DNA of 64,000 bases from Actinomycetales bacterium (GCA_015655375.1 JAATFD010000012.1:1-64000), one strand, 5' to 3'; positions 42,879-52,181 are shown, numbered from the stretch's first letter. Translations and numbers: made by a program. The notes: generated by a model not told the origin, from the sequence alone.

Positions 42879-43292
42879 ATGTCGAATCCCTACGAACAGC
42901 AGGGGTGGTCCCAACAACCCGGGTCCCCCTACGGAGCCGAGCAGCCGCACTACGGCCAGCCGTCCCCCCAGCAGCCCGTGTATGGAACGCCCTATGCCGC
43001 CTATGGCGCGGTCGATCCGAACCAGATCCGCTCGAACTCGACGATCGTCCTGGTCCTGGGGATCCTCGGTATCTTCCTCATCGGCCTGTTTGGCTCGATC
43101 CCGGCCTGGGTTTGGGGCAATTCGCTGATCCGACAGGGCCAGGAAGCCGGGCTGCCCGACGACTTCACCTCGAACGCCCGCGCGGGCCGCATCCTCGGAA
43201 TCGTCGGAACAGTCCTGCACGGGTTGGCCATCCTCTTCATCGTCGCCATCTTCTTCTTTGCGGTGATCGTCGGGCTGTCCGCCAACTCCTGA
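42879..43292 (+). CDS. DUF4190-like small membrane protein
   Basis: A 137-residue protein starting at ATG 42879 with GAAGGAG six bases upstream. The first 45 residues are a Tyr/Pro/Gln/Gly-rich disordered tail (QQGWSQQPGSPYGAEQPHYGQ and repeats of YG/PY). Two hydrophobic helices follow, IVLVLGILGIFLIGLFGSIPAWVWGN and ILGIVGTVLHGLAILFIVAIFFFAVIVG, with LIRQGQEAGLP between. This is the DUF4190 architecture common in actinobacteria; the function is unknown. It follows nrdE by 28 bases and might share its transcript. Confidence 0.7.
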   Translation: MSNPYEQQGWSQQPGSPYGAEQPHYGQPSPQQPVYGTPYAAYGAVDPNQIRSNSTIVLVLGILGIFLIGLFGSIPAWVWGNSLIRQGQEAGLPDDFTSNARAGRILGIVGTVLHGLAILFIVAIFFFAVIVGLSANS

Positions 43293-43354
43293 GGCTCGTG
43301 AGCGCGGCGACTGCCTTTTCGCGGCGGGCCCCGACCGGACCGTAGGCTGGTCTC

Positions 43355-45181
43355 ATGAGTCCACGCCCCGATTTCACTCGCTCCACCGGTTTCCCGTCCT
43401 CGGACCACCACGACCATCGCGGGGGCCGTGACGACGGATACCAAGGAGGACGCGGACACCGATCCGACCGCGATCGCGAACCCACGCGCCGCAGTGGGTC
43501 CGATGCGGACCTCCTCGAGGACATCCGCCACCTGGACGGGCGCACCTATGGCGCCTTCAAGTCCGTGATCGGGGACTGGGACTATGGGGACTTCTCGCTC
43601 GGCATCGACCGCGTCCAGCCCGATCCCTACGCCCCGCCCTCGTCGGTGCACGTCTCCGCGCGGCCCGACACGATGGGCATCCCGCGGGACTGTCTGTCCA
43701 CCGCCGAGCAGCGCCTGGCCACCGCAGACTTCCTCATCCGTTCCTTCTTCGCCGCCGTTCGGGACGTGGCGCCGGACGGCAACCTCCAGGTGGCCCGTCC
43801 CGGCCAAGAGATCCTGGAGCGTTCTGCCTGCACGGTGGCGACCGATCACGTCGAGTTGCGCTTCCAGGTCCACCTGCCTGCCCGGGGACGCACGATCCTG
43901 GGGACAACGGCCTCCCGCATCTTCGACCGCGACGTCCCCGACACGATCATGGAGACCTTCGACTTCGTCTCCGAAGAAGCCGCGGGCCACCTGGAGGCGC
44001 TGCGCACGCACGTCCACACCTTTGAGGACCACTGCGCCCTGCAGCGCGCAGTCACCGAGAACGGGTGGATCGCTTTCGTCGCCGACGGCGCCATCCTGGC
44101 GCGCCGCTCCGGAGTCTCACAGCTGTCCCTTCCGGACTCCATTCCCTTCTCTTCCCCGGATTCCCTGCGCCATGAGGTCGACCTTCCCCACGCGGGCGTG
44201 GTCACCGGCATGGCCCTGGAACCCGGCGTCACCGTCATCGTCGGCGGCGGATATCACGGCAAGTCCACCCTGCTCGGCGCACTCCAGCGCGGCATCGACG
44301 CCCACGTCCCTGGAGACGGACGCGAGCTGGTCGCCACTGTCCCCGACGCCGTCAAGGTCCGCGCGGCCGATGGACGCGCCGTGACGGGTGTCGACGTCTC
44401 ACTCTTCATCGCCCACCTCCCCCAGGAGGCCGACACGACGCGCTTCTCGACCGAGAACGCGTCGGGATCGACCTCGCAGGCGGCCGCCATCGTCGAGGCC
44501 GTTGAGCTGGGCGCGCCGGTCCTGCTCCTCGACGAGGACACGTCCGCGACGAATCTGTTGATCCGGGATGCACGCATGCGCAGCCTGGTCCGCGCCGACA
44601 AGGAACCGATCACGCCCCTGGTGGATCGGATCGCCTCCCTGGCGCATGATCGGGGCGTGTCGACAGTCCTCGTGATGGGCGGATCCGGCGATTACCTCGA
44701 CGTCGCGGACCGGGTTCTCATGCTCGACACCTACCGCTGCCTGGACGTCACCGAGCGTGCCCGTGAGGTCGTCGCGGAGCAGCCACGCACGAGGACGGAC
44801 CTGCCATGGCAGGCCGACAACCGGGAGCGCACTCCCGTGCGTGCGCGTGGTGGCGCCGAGCGGTCCAAGACCAAGTCCGTCGGGCTCGACACCGTCATTC
44901 TCGACAAACAGACCGTCGATCTCTCCGACGTCGAGCAGATCGTCGATCCCGGCCAGACCGAGGCGATCGCGTGGGCGCTGCGCGGGTTGCTGGAGGAACT
45001 CGCCGACGCACACACCCCCCTGCCCGATCTGCTCGATCGTCTGGAGCGCAGTCTCAATTCGGAGGGCCTCGACGCCCTGACGAAGTTCGGCGCGCGACCC
45101 CGTCCCGCGTTCCTCGTGCGCCCCCGACGCCTTGACATCGGCGCGGCCCTCAACCGCTATCGGGGACTGACGCTCGGCTGA
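43355..45181 (+). CDS. Predicted ATPase of the ABC class (COG3044-like)
   Basis: A 608-residue soluble protein. After a charged 50-residue head the conserved N-terminal domain starts at DIRHLDGRTYGAFKSVIGDW, with RGRTILGTTASRIF within it. The ABC core has Walker A GGGYHGKSTLLGAL (near residue 300), ASGSTSQAAAIVEAVELGA in the signature position, Walker B VLLLDEDTSATNLLIRD and a switch-like VLVMGGSGDYLDVADRVLML. There are no transmembrane helices. Family members are widely conserved but functionally undefined; RNA or ribosome-related roles have been suggested. Confidence 0.85.
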   Translation: MSPRPDFTRSTGFPSSDHHDHRGGRDDGYQGGRGHRSDRDREPTRRSGSDADLLEDIRHLDGRTYGAFKSVIGDWDYGDFSLGIDRVQPDPYAPPSSVHVSARPDTMGIPRDCLSTAEQRLATADFLIRSFFAAVRDVAPDGNLQVARPGQEILERSACTVATDHVELRFQVHLPARGRTILGTTASRIFDRDVPDTIMETFDFVSEEAAGHLEALRTHVHTFEDHCALQRAVTENGWIAFVADGAILARRSGVSQLSLPDSIPFSSPDSLRHEVDLPHAGVVTGMALEPGVTVIVGGGYHGKSTLLGALQRGIDAHVPGDGRELVATVPDAVKVRAADGRAVTGVDVSLFIAHLPQEADTTRFSTENASGSTSQAAAIVEAVELGAPVLLLDEDTSATNLLIRDARMRSLVRADKEPITPLVDRIASLAHDRGVSTVLVMGGSGDYLDVADRVLMLDTYRCLDVTERAREVVAEQPRTRTDLPWQADNRERTPVRARGGAERSKTKSVGLDTVILDKQTVDLSDVEQIVDPGQTEAIAWALRGLLEELADAHTPLPDLLDRLERSLNSEGLDALTKFGARPRPAFLVRPRRLDIGAALNRYRGLTLG

Positions 45182-45252
45182 TCAACGGCGCGGCCCTCCC
45201 GGGTTCCCCGCCAAGGGAGTGGCGCGTGAATCGTTCAACGTCTACACTCCGA

Positions 45253-45266
45253 GGGAAGCGCTTTCC
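45253..45266. promoter_or_regulatory. LacI-type operator 1 (GGGAAGCGCTTTCC)
   Basis: A near-perfect 14-bp palindrome with central GCGC, differing in one arm base from GGAAAGCGCTTTCC. It lies 29 bases before the start of the oxidoreductase-DUF6807 operon, overlapping the expected promoter or leader. It is one of four matching sites in the 45-57 kb block. Confidence 0.65.
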
Positions 45267-45294
45267 GGCGCACACCCGTCGCAAGGGGGCGATC

Positions 45295-46437
45295 ATGCCG
45301 ATTCGTGTCGGTCTCATCGGAACAGGGTCCATTGCCCGAGAAAAACATCTTCCGGGGATGGTCGAGCTGGGCGGCCTCGTCGAGACTGTCGCGGTCGTCG
45401 ACGTCAACGAGGAGCGCGCTCGCTCCGCCGCCGCCGACTACGCGGTCCCGCACTCGTACACGGACTACCAGGAGATGCTCGAGGTCGACCATCCCGACCT
45501 CGTCCTCATCGCCACCCCTCCCTCCACTCACCGTGAGACCGTGACCGCCGCGTTGGATGCGGGCGCCTGGGTCGCCTGCGAGAAGCCACCAACGCTGTCC
45601 CTGGCCGACTACGACGCGATGTCCGCCCACGAGAAGGAGGGCGGCCCCTATGTCTCCTTCCTCTTCCAACACCGCTGGGGATCCGCCGCACGTAGGTTGC
45701 GCGAACTCGTCGCCCACGGCACCCTCGGACGCCCCCTTGTCGCCACCTGCAACACCCTGTGGTACCGCGACCCCACCTACTTCGCCGTGCCCTGGCGCGC
45801 CAAGTGGGCCACCGAGGGCGGCGGCCCCACCATGGGCCACGGCATCCACCAGGTCGACATGCTCCTGTCCATCCTCGGCAACTGGAGCGACGTCAGCGCC
45901 GAAATGGCCACACTCGGACGCGACACCGAGACCGAGGACGTCTCCCTGGCCATCGCCCGCCTCGAGAACGGCGCCATGGTCTCCGTGACCAACAGCCTGC
46001 TCTCACCCCGCCAGACCAGCGACGTGCGCATCGACTTCGAGAAAGCCACCGTCGAGGTCCACCACCTCTACGGCTACGACAACACGAACTGGACCTGGAC
46101 CCCCGCCCCCGACATCCCCGAGGACGAGGCCGCCAGCTGGCTTCCCCGGAGCAACGAGACCTCGGACACCCACGTCCACCAGTTCCGCATCATCCTCGAT
46201 GCCATGGAGCGCGGCGAGCGCCCACCCGTCAGTGGGGCCGACGGACGCCGCGGCCTCGAATTCGCCGCCGGAATGTACAAGTCCGCATTGACCGGACGCC
46301 GCGTCGCCCGCAGCGAGCTCACCCCCGACGACCCGTTCTACACAACGATGACCGGAGGCGACGCGAGCACCGCCACCGACCGGATCCACGCGGGAACCAT
46401 CCTCGCGCCGTCCCAAGGACCAGAACGCCATGCCTGA
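45295..46437 (+). CDS. Gfo/Idh/MocA-family oxidoreductase
   Basis: A 380-residue NAD(P)-dependent sugar or polyol dehydrogenase. ATG 45295 follows AAGGGGG; an in-frame ATG at 45226 would put the LacI operator inside the gene and is rejected. The Rossmann motif is VGLIGTGSIAREKH, IATPPSTHRETV follows, and CEKPPTLSLADYD contains the catalytic EKP. The C-terminal sheet domain includes MGHGIHQVDMLLSILG with the conserved GxHxxD Asp. The stop overlaps the DUF6807 start by eight bases. It is predicted to be under LacI control. Confidence 0.9.
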   Translation: MPIRVGLIGTGSIAREKHLPGMVELGGLVETVAVVDVNEERARSAAADYAVPHSYTDYQEMLEVDHPDLVLIATPPSTHRETVTAALDAGAWVACEKPPTLSLADYDAMSAHEKEGGPYVSFLFQHRWGSAARRLRELVAHGTLGRPLVATCNTLWYRDPTYFAVPWRAKWATEGGGPTMGHGIHQVDMLLSILGNWSDVSAEMATLGRDTETEDVSLAIARLENGAMVSVTNSLLSPRQTSDVRIDFEKATVEVHHLYGYDNTNWTWTPAPDIPEDEAASWLPRSNETSDTHVHQFRIILDAMERGERPPVSGADGRRGLEFAAGMYKSALTGRRVARSELTPDDPFYTTMTGGDASTATDRIHAGTILAPSQGPERHA

Positions 46438-47386
46438 CTTCTCGATCACGCGCGAACGCGGAGCCCTCGACGTGCACTGCGACGGGGTGACCCTCGCCCG
46501 CTACGTCTTCACCCCGGTCGGGTCGGCCTTTGAGGGGCCCAAGCCCTTCCTCCACCCGATCAGAACGTTGTCCGGGTCGGTCCTCACCGGATTCCGACCC
46601 TGGGACCACCGCTGGCACAAGGGCCTCCAGATGACACTGACCGACATCTCAGGCCAGAACTTCTGGGGCGGCAACACCTACGTCCGCGGCCAGGGCTACC
46701 AGGCCCTCGACAACGTCGGCACCATCCGTCACGACGACTTCGAGTCCCTGGGCGACGGGGCCCGAGCGACCATCGACGAGCGACTCACGTGGATCACAGC
46801 GACCGGCGAGCATTGGCTCGACGAACGCCGCACCACCACCCTCCACGACGCCGACCACGAGGCCGGATCCTGGGTCCTCGACCTCGACACCGAACTCACC
46901 AATATCTCAGGCCACGGTCTCACCCTCGGCAGTCCCGCCACCAACGGGCGCGAGAACGCCGGCTACTCCGGCCTCTTCTGGCGCCTGCCCCGATCCTTCA
47001 CCGGCGGGCGCATCACCACGCCCGCCGAGCCTTCTGTCGATGGGACCCGCCACGAGACTCGGACCCTGGCCGGAAACGAGGCCGAGAGACTCCTCGGATC
47101 GCGCGCACCCTGGCTCGCCTTCCACGGCGACTACGACGAGACGGATCAGCAGGCCTGCGTCCTCGCACTGTTGGCCACCACCAACTTGGCGCCGCAACCA
47201 CGATGGTTCATCCGGTCCGTGCCCTATCCGGGCATCGCTTCATCGCCCACTTTCTCCGAGTCTCTTCTCCTGGAACGCAAACAGACGCTGAAGCTATCGC
47301 ATCGATTCGTCCTTCTGGACGGGGATGCGGATGCCGAAACGCTCGCTGTCCTTGCGGAGAAGAAGCGACTGCCAGAACCTTCCTGA
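46430..47386 (+). CDS. DUF6807 (PmoA-like) family protein
   Basis: A 318-residue protein. ARYVFTPVGSAFEGPKPFLHPIRTLSG, VLTGFRPWDHRWHKGLQMTLTDISGQNFWGG and HWLDERRTTTLH are conserved blocks of DUF6807, annotated as PmoA in some databases. These proteins often sit beside Gfo/Idh/MocA oxidoreductases and epimerases in sugar catabolic loci of actinobacteria and Bacteroidetes. Its biochemical activity is unknown. The many conserved His and aromatic residues in the DHRWH and FWGG motifs suggest a carbohydrate-processing or lyase-type site. It shares the LacI-type operator with the preceding gene. Confidence 0.82.
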   Translation: MPDFSITRERGALDVHCDGVTLARYVFTPVGSAFEGPKPFLHPIRTLSGSVLTGFRPWDHRWHKGLQMTLTDISGQNFWGGNTYVRGQGYQALDNVGTIRHDDFESLGDGARATIDERLTWITATGEHWLDERRTTTLHDADHEAGSWVLDLDTELTNISGHGLTLGSPATNGRENAGYSGLFWRLPRSFTGGRITTPAEPSVDGTRHETRTLAGNEAERLLGSRAPWLAFHGDYDETDQQACVLALLATTNLAPQPRWFIRSVPYPGIASSPTFSESLLLERKQTLKLSHRFVLLDGDADAETLAVLAEKKRLPEPS

Positions 47387-47442
47387 CCCGACATTTTTCA
47401 CTCCGCCCGCGTTCTCAGACCGGTGAACCACGTTGCCGTGGC

Positions 47443-47456
47443 GGAAAGCGTTTACC
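47443..47456. promoter_or_regulatory. LacI-type operator 2 (GGAAAGCGTTTACC)
   Basis: A 14-bp imperfect palindrome with the left arm exact to the consensus and two changes in the right arm, ending in the TTTACC seen in many LacI sites. It lies in the 241-base gap before the MFS transporter gene. Confidence 0.6.
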
Positions 47457-47627
47457 TCCAGTCGAACCCGAAAGGCCACTATGAAGCGCAGAGCCCCTCC
47501 CCAGCGTCAGCCGCCTGACCTGGTTGTTCTTATCCCCACCACCTCCACAGCGAATATGGAGCTCTCTGTCCCCGGCGCGGCAGTCTCGTCGTCGCGCCGT
47601 CCACGTCAAAGATGATTTGGAATCCTC

Positions 47628-48959
47628 ATGACTACACAAATCTCCCCCGCTGATCCTCCCGCGCAAGCTCCCGCGCGCAGCCCCCGAAGGGCCGCCTGGA
47701 GTGGATGGATCGGCAGCGCACTCGAGTACTATGACTTCGCTCTGTACGCGCAGGCTTCCGGGCTGATCTTCCCGACGATCTTCTTCCCCACCCAGAACGC
47801 CGCCCTCGCCATCATTTCCTCTCTCGGCACATACGCGGTCGGCTACATCGCCCGCCCGATCGGTGCGGTGATCCTCGGAAATCACGGAGACCGGAAGGGA
47901 CGCAAGAACGTCCTCGTCTTCACCCTGCTTCTCATGGGAGTGGCCACCTTCGGCGTCGGTCTCCTTCCCACATATGCGCAGGTCGGAATCTGGGCTCCCG
48001 TCTTCCTCGTCATCCTTCGGCTGGTCCAGGGATTTGCCGTTGCCGGCGAGCTCGGTGGTTCCAATGCCCTCGTCGTCGAAAGCGCGCCCGACGCCAAACG
48101 CGGCTTCTTCGCCAGCTTCAGCCTGCAGGGTTCGCAGGTCGGGTCGATTCTTGCCACCGCGATCATGCTTCCGCTCGCCGCCTACCTCCCCGAGGCTGCG
48201 TTCGAGTCCTGGGGCTGGCGAATTCCGTTCCTCTTGAGCGCTCTCGTGGTGATCGCCGCTTATATCATTCGCCGCGGGGTTGAGGAACCTCCCGCCTACC
48301 TCGCACATCAGGACCAGACCGAGGAGCAGAAGACGCCCGTCGTCGAGCTCTTCTCTCGTTATCCGAAGGTTGTCCTGTGGTGCATCTTGAGCGCCCTCGC
48401 GAATGTCATCGGGACGACAACCCTCACCTTCGGACCCAGCTTCGCCAAACAGGCAAGTTACGGAATCGGCTTCTCAACCGGAGACCTCCTCCTGGTCACT
48501 CTCATCACGAACACCGTCTCAATGCTGACGATCCCGATCTTCGGCAAGCTCTCTGACCGGTTCGGTCGTCTTCCGTTCATGGCTGGCGGGTGTGTGGCAG
48601 GAGGGCTCCTGTCCGTGGTGTTCCTGTGGTCCATCGAGCAGAAGAGCCTCCCTCTCGTCATCCTGTTCGCGGTCCTCACGATGAGCTTCGGATACCAGGC
48701 ATGGAACGCGACTTTCGCAACGGCGTTCCAAGAGCAATTCCCGGTCCGCCTGCGCGTCACTGGCTTCGCGGTCTCCCAGAACATCGGCATCATGCTCGCC
48801 GCTCTCACACCCTCCCTGTTTGCAGCGGTGGCGCCTCCGGGGAGCCGGAATGTGCCACTCATCGTCGGAATCCTGACGCTCGTTGCAGCCTGCGTCGCAG
48901 CTTTCGCCTCCCTGCGGTTGGCGGAGCACAAGGGTACGAAACTCGAGGAACTCGGGTGA
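47628..48959 (+). CDS. MFS transporter of the metabolite:H+ symporter (MHS) type
   Basis: A 443-residue protein with twelve predicted helices. SGWIGSALEYYDFALYAQASGLIFP is the MHS-type first helix, GDRKGRKN (residues 87-94) the loop 2-3 MFS motif, and the second copy is LSDRFGRLPFMAGG. RLVQGFAVAGELGGSNALVVE is the helix-4/5 motif typical of KgtP/ProP/ShiA-like carriers, which import carboxylates, osmolytes or aromatic acids with protons. That suggests an acidic or zwitterionic substrate for the surrounding pathway. LacI-type operator 2 lies upstream. Confidence 0.9.
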   Translation: MTTQISPADPPAQAPARSPRRAAWSGWIGSALEYYDFALYAQASGLIFPTIFFPTQNAALAIISSLGTYAVGYIARPIGAVILGNHGDRKGRKNVLVFTLLLMGVATFGVGLLPTYAQVGIWAPVFLVILRLVQGFAVAGELGGSNALVVESAPDAKRGFFASFSLQGSQVGSILATAIMLPLAAYLPEAAFESWGWRIPFLLSALVVIAAYIIRRGVEEPPAYLAHQDQTEEQKTPVVELFSRYPKVVLWCILSALANVIGTTTLTFGPSFAKQASYGIGFSTGDLLLVTLITNTVSMLTIPIFGKLSDRFGRLPFMAGGCVAGGLLSVVFLWSIEQKSLPLVILFAVLTMSFGYQAWNATFATAFQEQFPVRLRVTGFAVSQNIGIMLAALTPSLFAAVAPPGSRNVPLIVGILTLVAACVAAFASLRLAEHKGTKLEELG

Positions 48960-49039
48960 GCCTGCGTTCGTCCGCTGATCCACGCCTCTCCGACGCTCAG
49001 GGGAGAGACGCCCATACCACCGTCCAAGGAGAATGAACC

Positions 49040-50056
49040 GTGACAGATCCAGTGGTGCCAGACATCCAGCGCGGATGGGTCCTCCATGCGCCTGGTGACC
49101 TCCGTTTGGAGGAACTTCCCGTTCGCCGACCGGATCCCGATGAAGTGCTCGTCCGTGTCAGCGCGGTGGGCGTGTGCGGAACCGACAAACATCTCTTCCA
49201 TGAGGGACGTGACAGTTCGAAAGTGGTCACAGACCCCTTGGTGATCGGTCACGAATTCGGAGGCCGAATCGTGGCAGTCGGCAAGAACATCGATCCGGCC
49301 AGGATCGGGCAGAGGGTCTCCGTCGAACCGCTCATGCCCAACTGGGGATCCCGCGAGGCCCGGATGGGCCGCTACAACCTGGATCCCGACCAGTTGTTCT
49401 GCGGAAACCCGGGCTACGACGGCGGACTGCAGGAATATGTGCCCATCACTGCGGACAATGCCCACCCCGTACCCGATGGCGTCAGCGACAGCTCAGCGGC
49501 GATGGTCGAACCCATCTCGGTGGCGCTGAGCGGGGTCGACAAGGCAGAGGTTTCCCTCGGAGGGCGCGTCCTCATCACCGGGGCGGGCCCGATCGGCCTC
49601 TTCGCCGCACAGCTCTCGATCGCTTCGGGAGCGGGTGAGGTCCACGTCGTCGAGCCACGCCCGTCACGGCAGAAGGCTGCTGCCGCCTTGGGAGCCACGG
49701 TGCATCCAAGCCTCGAAGAGGCTCCATCCGACGTCGACTCGCTCATCGAGTGCACAGGGGTCGCTGTCGTACGCCACGACGGTTTCTTCCACGTCCGCCC
49801 GGGCGGACGTGTGGTCTTCATTGGCGTCGGCGACCAGGATGCGAACGTTCCAATGCTTCCGGTCATCGAACGCGAGGTGACGCTGCACGGCGTGATGCGC
49901 TACCACTTCACATGGCCGAGAGTCATCGCCATGCTCGCGGCGCATCGGATCCAGACCGATTCGCTCGTCACCGCGGAGATTCCCTTCGAGGACGCTCTAC
50001 GTGAATGGACCCAACCCGACCCCGACGAGATCAAGACCATCATCAGGATCGAGTGA
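49040..50056 (+). CDS. Zinc-type alcohol/polyol dehydrogenase
   Basis: A 338-residue medium-chain dehydrogenase starting at GTG 49040 after an AAGGAG site. Catalytic zinc ligands C46 (GVCGTDKH) and H71-E72 (GHEFGG) are present. The structural-zinc loop, normally four cysteines near residues 95-115, reads VEPLMPNWGSREARMGRYNLDPDQLFCGN and has lost them except one near the end, so only one zinc is predicted. The cofactor loop is ITGAGPIGLFAAQL. Sorbitol, threonine or galactitol-type dehydrogenases are its relatives. The MFS gene precedes it by 80 bases, suggesting one transcript. It converges on the lacI gene, overlapping it by 14 bases. Confidence 0.87.
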   Translation: MTDPVVPDIQRGWVLHAPGDLRLEELPVRRPDPDEVLVRVSAVGVCGTDKHLFHEGRDSSKVVTDPLVIGHEFGGRIVAVGKNIDPARIGQRVSVEPLMPNWGSREARMGRYNLDPDQLFCGNPGYDGGLQEYVPITADNAHPVPDGVSDSSAAMVEPISVALSGVDKAEVSLGGRVLITGAGPIGLFAAQLSIASGAGEVHVVEPRPSRQKAAAALGATVHPSLEEAPSDVDSLIECTGVAVVRHDGFFHVRPGGRVVFIGVGDQDANVPMLPVIEREVTLHGVMRYHFTWPRVIAMLAAHRIQTDSLVTAEIPFEDALREWTQPDPDEIKTIIRIE

Positions 50057-51140
50057 GGGGAGTCTCCTGGCTCACCGCCACCTTCGGCGTCGACTCTCGC
50101 ACGATGACCGACGATCCGACCCGCACCGTCTGCGGGCCCGGGTCGTCGGTTTCGAGTGCCAGCACGGCCGCCCTCGTGCCAACCTCGATCGAGGGCACAC
50201 GCACCGTCGTCATTGAGGGCGCGACGTGCTCCATCGTCGCGATGTCGTCGAAGCCCGCAAACGCCAGACGCCTCGGCACCTCACACCCATGCGCCCTGGC
50301 GACCGAGAGCGCGCCGAGCACCATGATGTCGGCAGCAGCGAACACTAGTTGGACGTCCTCGTCCGCCTTCCCGAGACCCAAGAGCTGCTCCATCGCCTCC
50401 ATGCCACCCGCATAGGTCAATGAGCCGTGGATCACCCGCTGCGTGGGCACGTCGATCCCCCGCTCATTCAGCGCCATGAGAAACCCGCGAGTGCGGTCAC
50501 GCGCGGTCTCATGCCGAGGGGGACCTGCCAGCACGGCGAAGCGCCGATACCCGAGGTCGACCAACCGATCCGCCAGATCAGCGCCCCCGCCCTCGTTGTC
50601 AATGAGGACGCACGAGGCATCGGGAATCTGTCGTCCGACAGTCACCAAGGTCCCGCCGGTGCCGAGGTACTCCTCCAGAGTGCGGTTCAGCTCGTCGTCA
50701 GCACCCGCCAGCCCCGGAGTCGACGAGGTCGTCGACGATTCGGACGGAATGCGAGAGCCGGCCAGGATCAGCCCACTGACGCGGTTGGCCGTCATCATCG
50801 CGACAAGTTCCGGTTCACGCGACCGATCGTTCTGGGTCGTAGCCAGACTGAGTTGGCGCCCGTGTGCCACGGCCGCCTCGGACGCACCTGCGGCGATCGA
50901 GGAAAAGTACGGGTCTGTGATGTCATTGACGATGAGGCCGAGCGTGCGCGACCGCCCGGACGCGACCGCCTGCGCGTTCAGATCCGGGACATAGCGCAGC
51001 TTCGCGGCGGCCTGCTCGACGCGCCGACGGAGGTCCTCGCGCACGATCCGGTCGGCCGAACCATTGATGGCGCGTGAAGCAGTCGCCAGGGAGACGCCAG
51101 CCTCACGCGCGACATCACTCAAGGTCACCCGCCCGTGCAT
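50043..51140 (-). CDS. LacI-family transcriptional regulator
   Basis: A 365-residue repressor. The HTH reads VTLSDVAREAGVSLATASRAINGSADRIV (residues 5-33) and the hinge helix NAQAVASGRSRTLGLIV is standard. The periplasmic-binding-type effector domain carries VPRRLAFAGFDDIATMEHVAPSMTTVRVP. A Ser/Thr-rich insertion (ESSTTSSTPG, near residues 135-150) sits in the first lobe. It follows the epimerase gene by 24 bases on the same strand, so LacI-type operator 3 probably makes the regulator autoregulated. It is the obvious binder of the four palindromes at 45.3, 47.4, 52.1 and 56.6 kb. Confidence 0.93.
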   Translation of the reverse strand: MHGRVTLSDVAREAGVSLATASRAINGSADRIVREDLRRRVEQAAAKLRYVPDLNAQAVASGRSRTLGLIVNDITDPYFSSIAAGASEAAVAHGRQLSLATTQNDRSREPELVAMMTANRVSGLILAGSRIPSESSTTSSTPGLAGADDELNRTLEEYLGTGGTLVTVGRQIPDASCVLIDNEGGGADLADRLVDLGYRRFAVLAGPPRHETARDRTRGFLMALNERGIDVPTQRVIHGSLTYAGGMEAMEQLLGLGKADEDVQLVFAAADIMVLGALSVARAHGCEVPRRLAFAGFDDIATMEHVAPSMTTVRVPSIEVGTRAAVLALETDDPGPQTVRVGSSVIVRESTPKVAVSQETPLTRS

Positions 51141-51164
51141 GCTCGTCAGCGTACCAACACGGCC

Positions 51165-52070
51165 TCAGCTCACGTAGGGAAGCACGAACTCTGACAGGTC
51201 CCGAGCCACGCGATCCGCGGTCTCCTGGACGGGTGCGGCCCAGACATCCTCGTTGAAGATCTCCGTCTCGATCGGGCCGCGATACCCGGCTTCGCTCACC
51301 CAGGAGGTGATCGTCGCGAAGTCGATGTACCCGTCGCCGACGAAGTGGCGGGAGTTCAGGGCGTCCGCGGCCAGAGGCAGATTCCAGTCGCAGACCTGGT
51401 AGGAGGCCAGACGTCCCTCTGCTCCGGCACGTGCGATCGAGGCGCGCAGGTCGGGATCCCACCACACGTGATAGGTGTCGACGACGACTCCGACGACATC
51501 GGCATCGAAGGGCGCCGCGAGGTCGAGCGCCTGCCCCAGTGTCGAGACGACGGCACGATCCGCCGCGAAGATCGGGTGCAGCGGTTCGAGAACGAGCCGT
51601 ATCCCGTGCGCCCGCGCGATCGGAGCAAGATCGGCCAGACGATCAGCCACGCGCGCGCGTACCGCGACGATGTCCCGGTCGGCGGCTGTCGCATCCGGAC
51701 GAGGACCTGCCCCGGGAGCACTGCGGGCAGGAAGGCCGCCAACGACCATGATCAGCTCATGGGTCCCGAGCGCCTCGGCCTCCTCGATGGCGTGGGTGTT
51801 GTCCTCGATCGTGGCGGCGATCCCCTTGGGATCGGCGGCCGTGAGGAAGCCACCGCGGCACAGGCTGGAGATCCCGAGTCCCGCGCCCTCGATGATGCGG
51901 CGGACCTCGACGGCGCCGAGTTCGGCGACCTGTTCACGCCAGGGGCCGAACCACCCGAGGCCGGCGCGGGCGGCGGCCGCGACAGCCTCGGCCAGGCTGG
52001 TGTGCTTGACGGTGGCGGTGTTGAGGGAGGCGCGGGCCAATGTGCCCGCGGTGGACGACGTCGATGTCAT
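51165..52070 (-). CDS. Sugar-phosphate isomerase/epimerase (AP endonuclease 2-like TIM barrel)
   Basis: A 301-residue TIM barrel. Metal-binding residues are visible in LVLEPLHPIF (Glu after strand 5), VVVDTYHVWWDP (Asp/His), YQVCDWNLPL (Asp) and GPIETEIFNE (Glu), as in xylose isomerase-like and IolE/IolI/EboC-type enzymes. It would isomerise, epimerise or dehydrate a keto-sugar or keto-inositol. It is the first gene of the minus-strand operon with lacI, with operator 3 just upstream. Confidence 0.87.
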   Translation of the reverse strand: MTSTSSTAGTLARASLNTATVKHTSLAEAVAAAARAGLGWFGPWREQVAELGAVEVRRIIEGAGLGISSLCRGGFLTAADPKGIAATIEDNTHAIEEAEALGTHELIMVVGGLPARSAPGAGPRPDATAADRDIVAVRARVADRLADLAPIARAHGIRLVLEPLHPIFAADRAVVSTLGQALDLAAPFDADVVGVVVDTYHVWWDPDLRASIARAGAEGRLASYQVCDWNLPLAADALNSRHFVGDGYIDFATITSWVSEAGYRGPIETEIFNEDVWAAPVQETADRVARDLSEFVLPYVS

Positions 52071-52095
52071 GGGAAAGTCCGGTCACTCGAGAGGG

Positions 52096-52113
52096 TTGGA
52101 ATGCGCTTTCCAA
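52096..52113. promoter_or_regulatory. LacI-type operator 3 (TTGGAATGCGCTTTCCAA)
   Basis: An 18-bp palindrome with one mismatch pair, the best of the four sites. It is centred in the 111-base gap between the divergent epimerase-lacI and SDR-flavoprotein operons, so one site could control both, and thereby the regulator itself. Confidence 0.75.
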
Positions 52114-52181
52114 CAGACTACGATTCCTCACGTCGGCCGTCAACGCACTGAGTTGGACGGTCCCGTTCCAAGGAGCCGCAG

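Noticed and set aside
47481-47615. Possible 44-codon leader frame before the MFS gene, with AAAGG upstream
   Set aside because: Composition is Pro/Ser/Arg-rich and looks like out-of-frame GC-rich sequence. No conserved feature, and it lies in the expected promoter/leader region.
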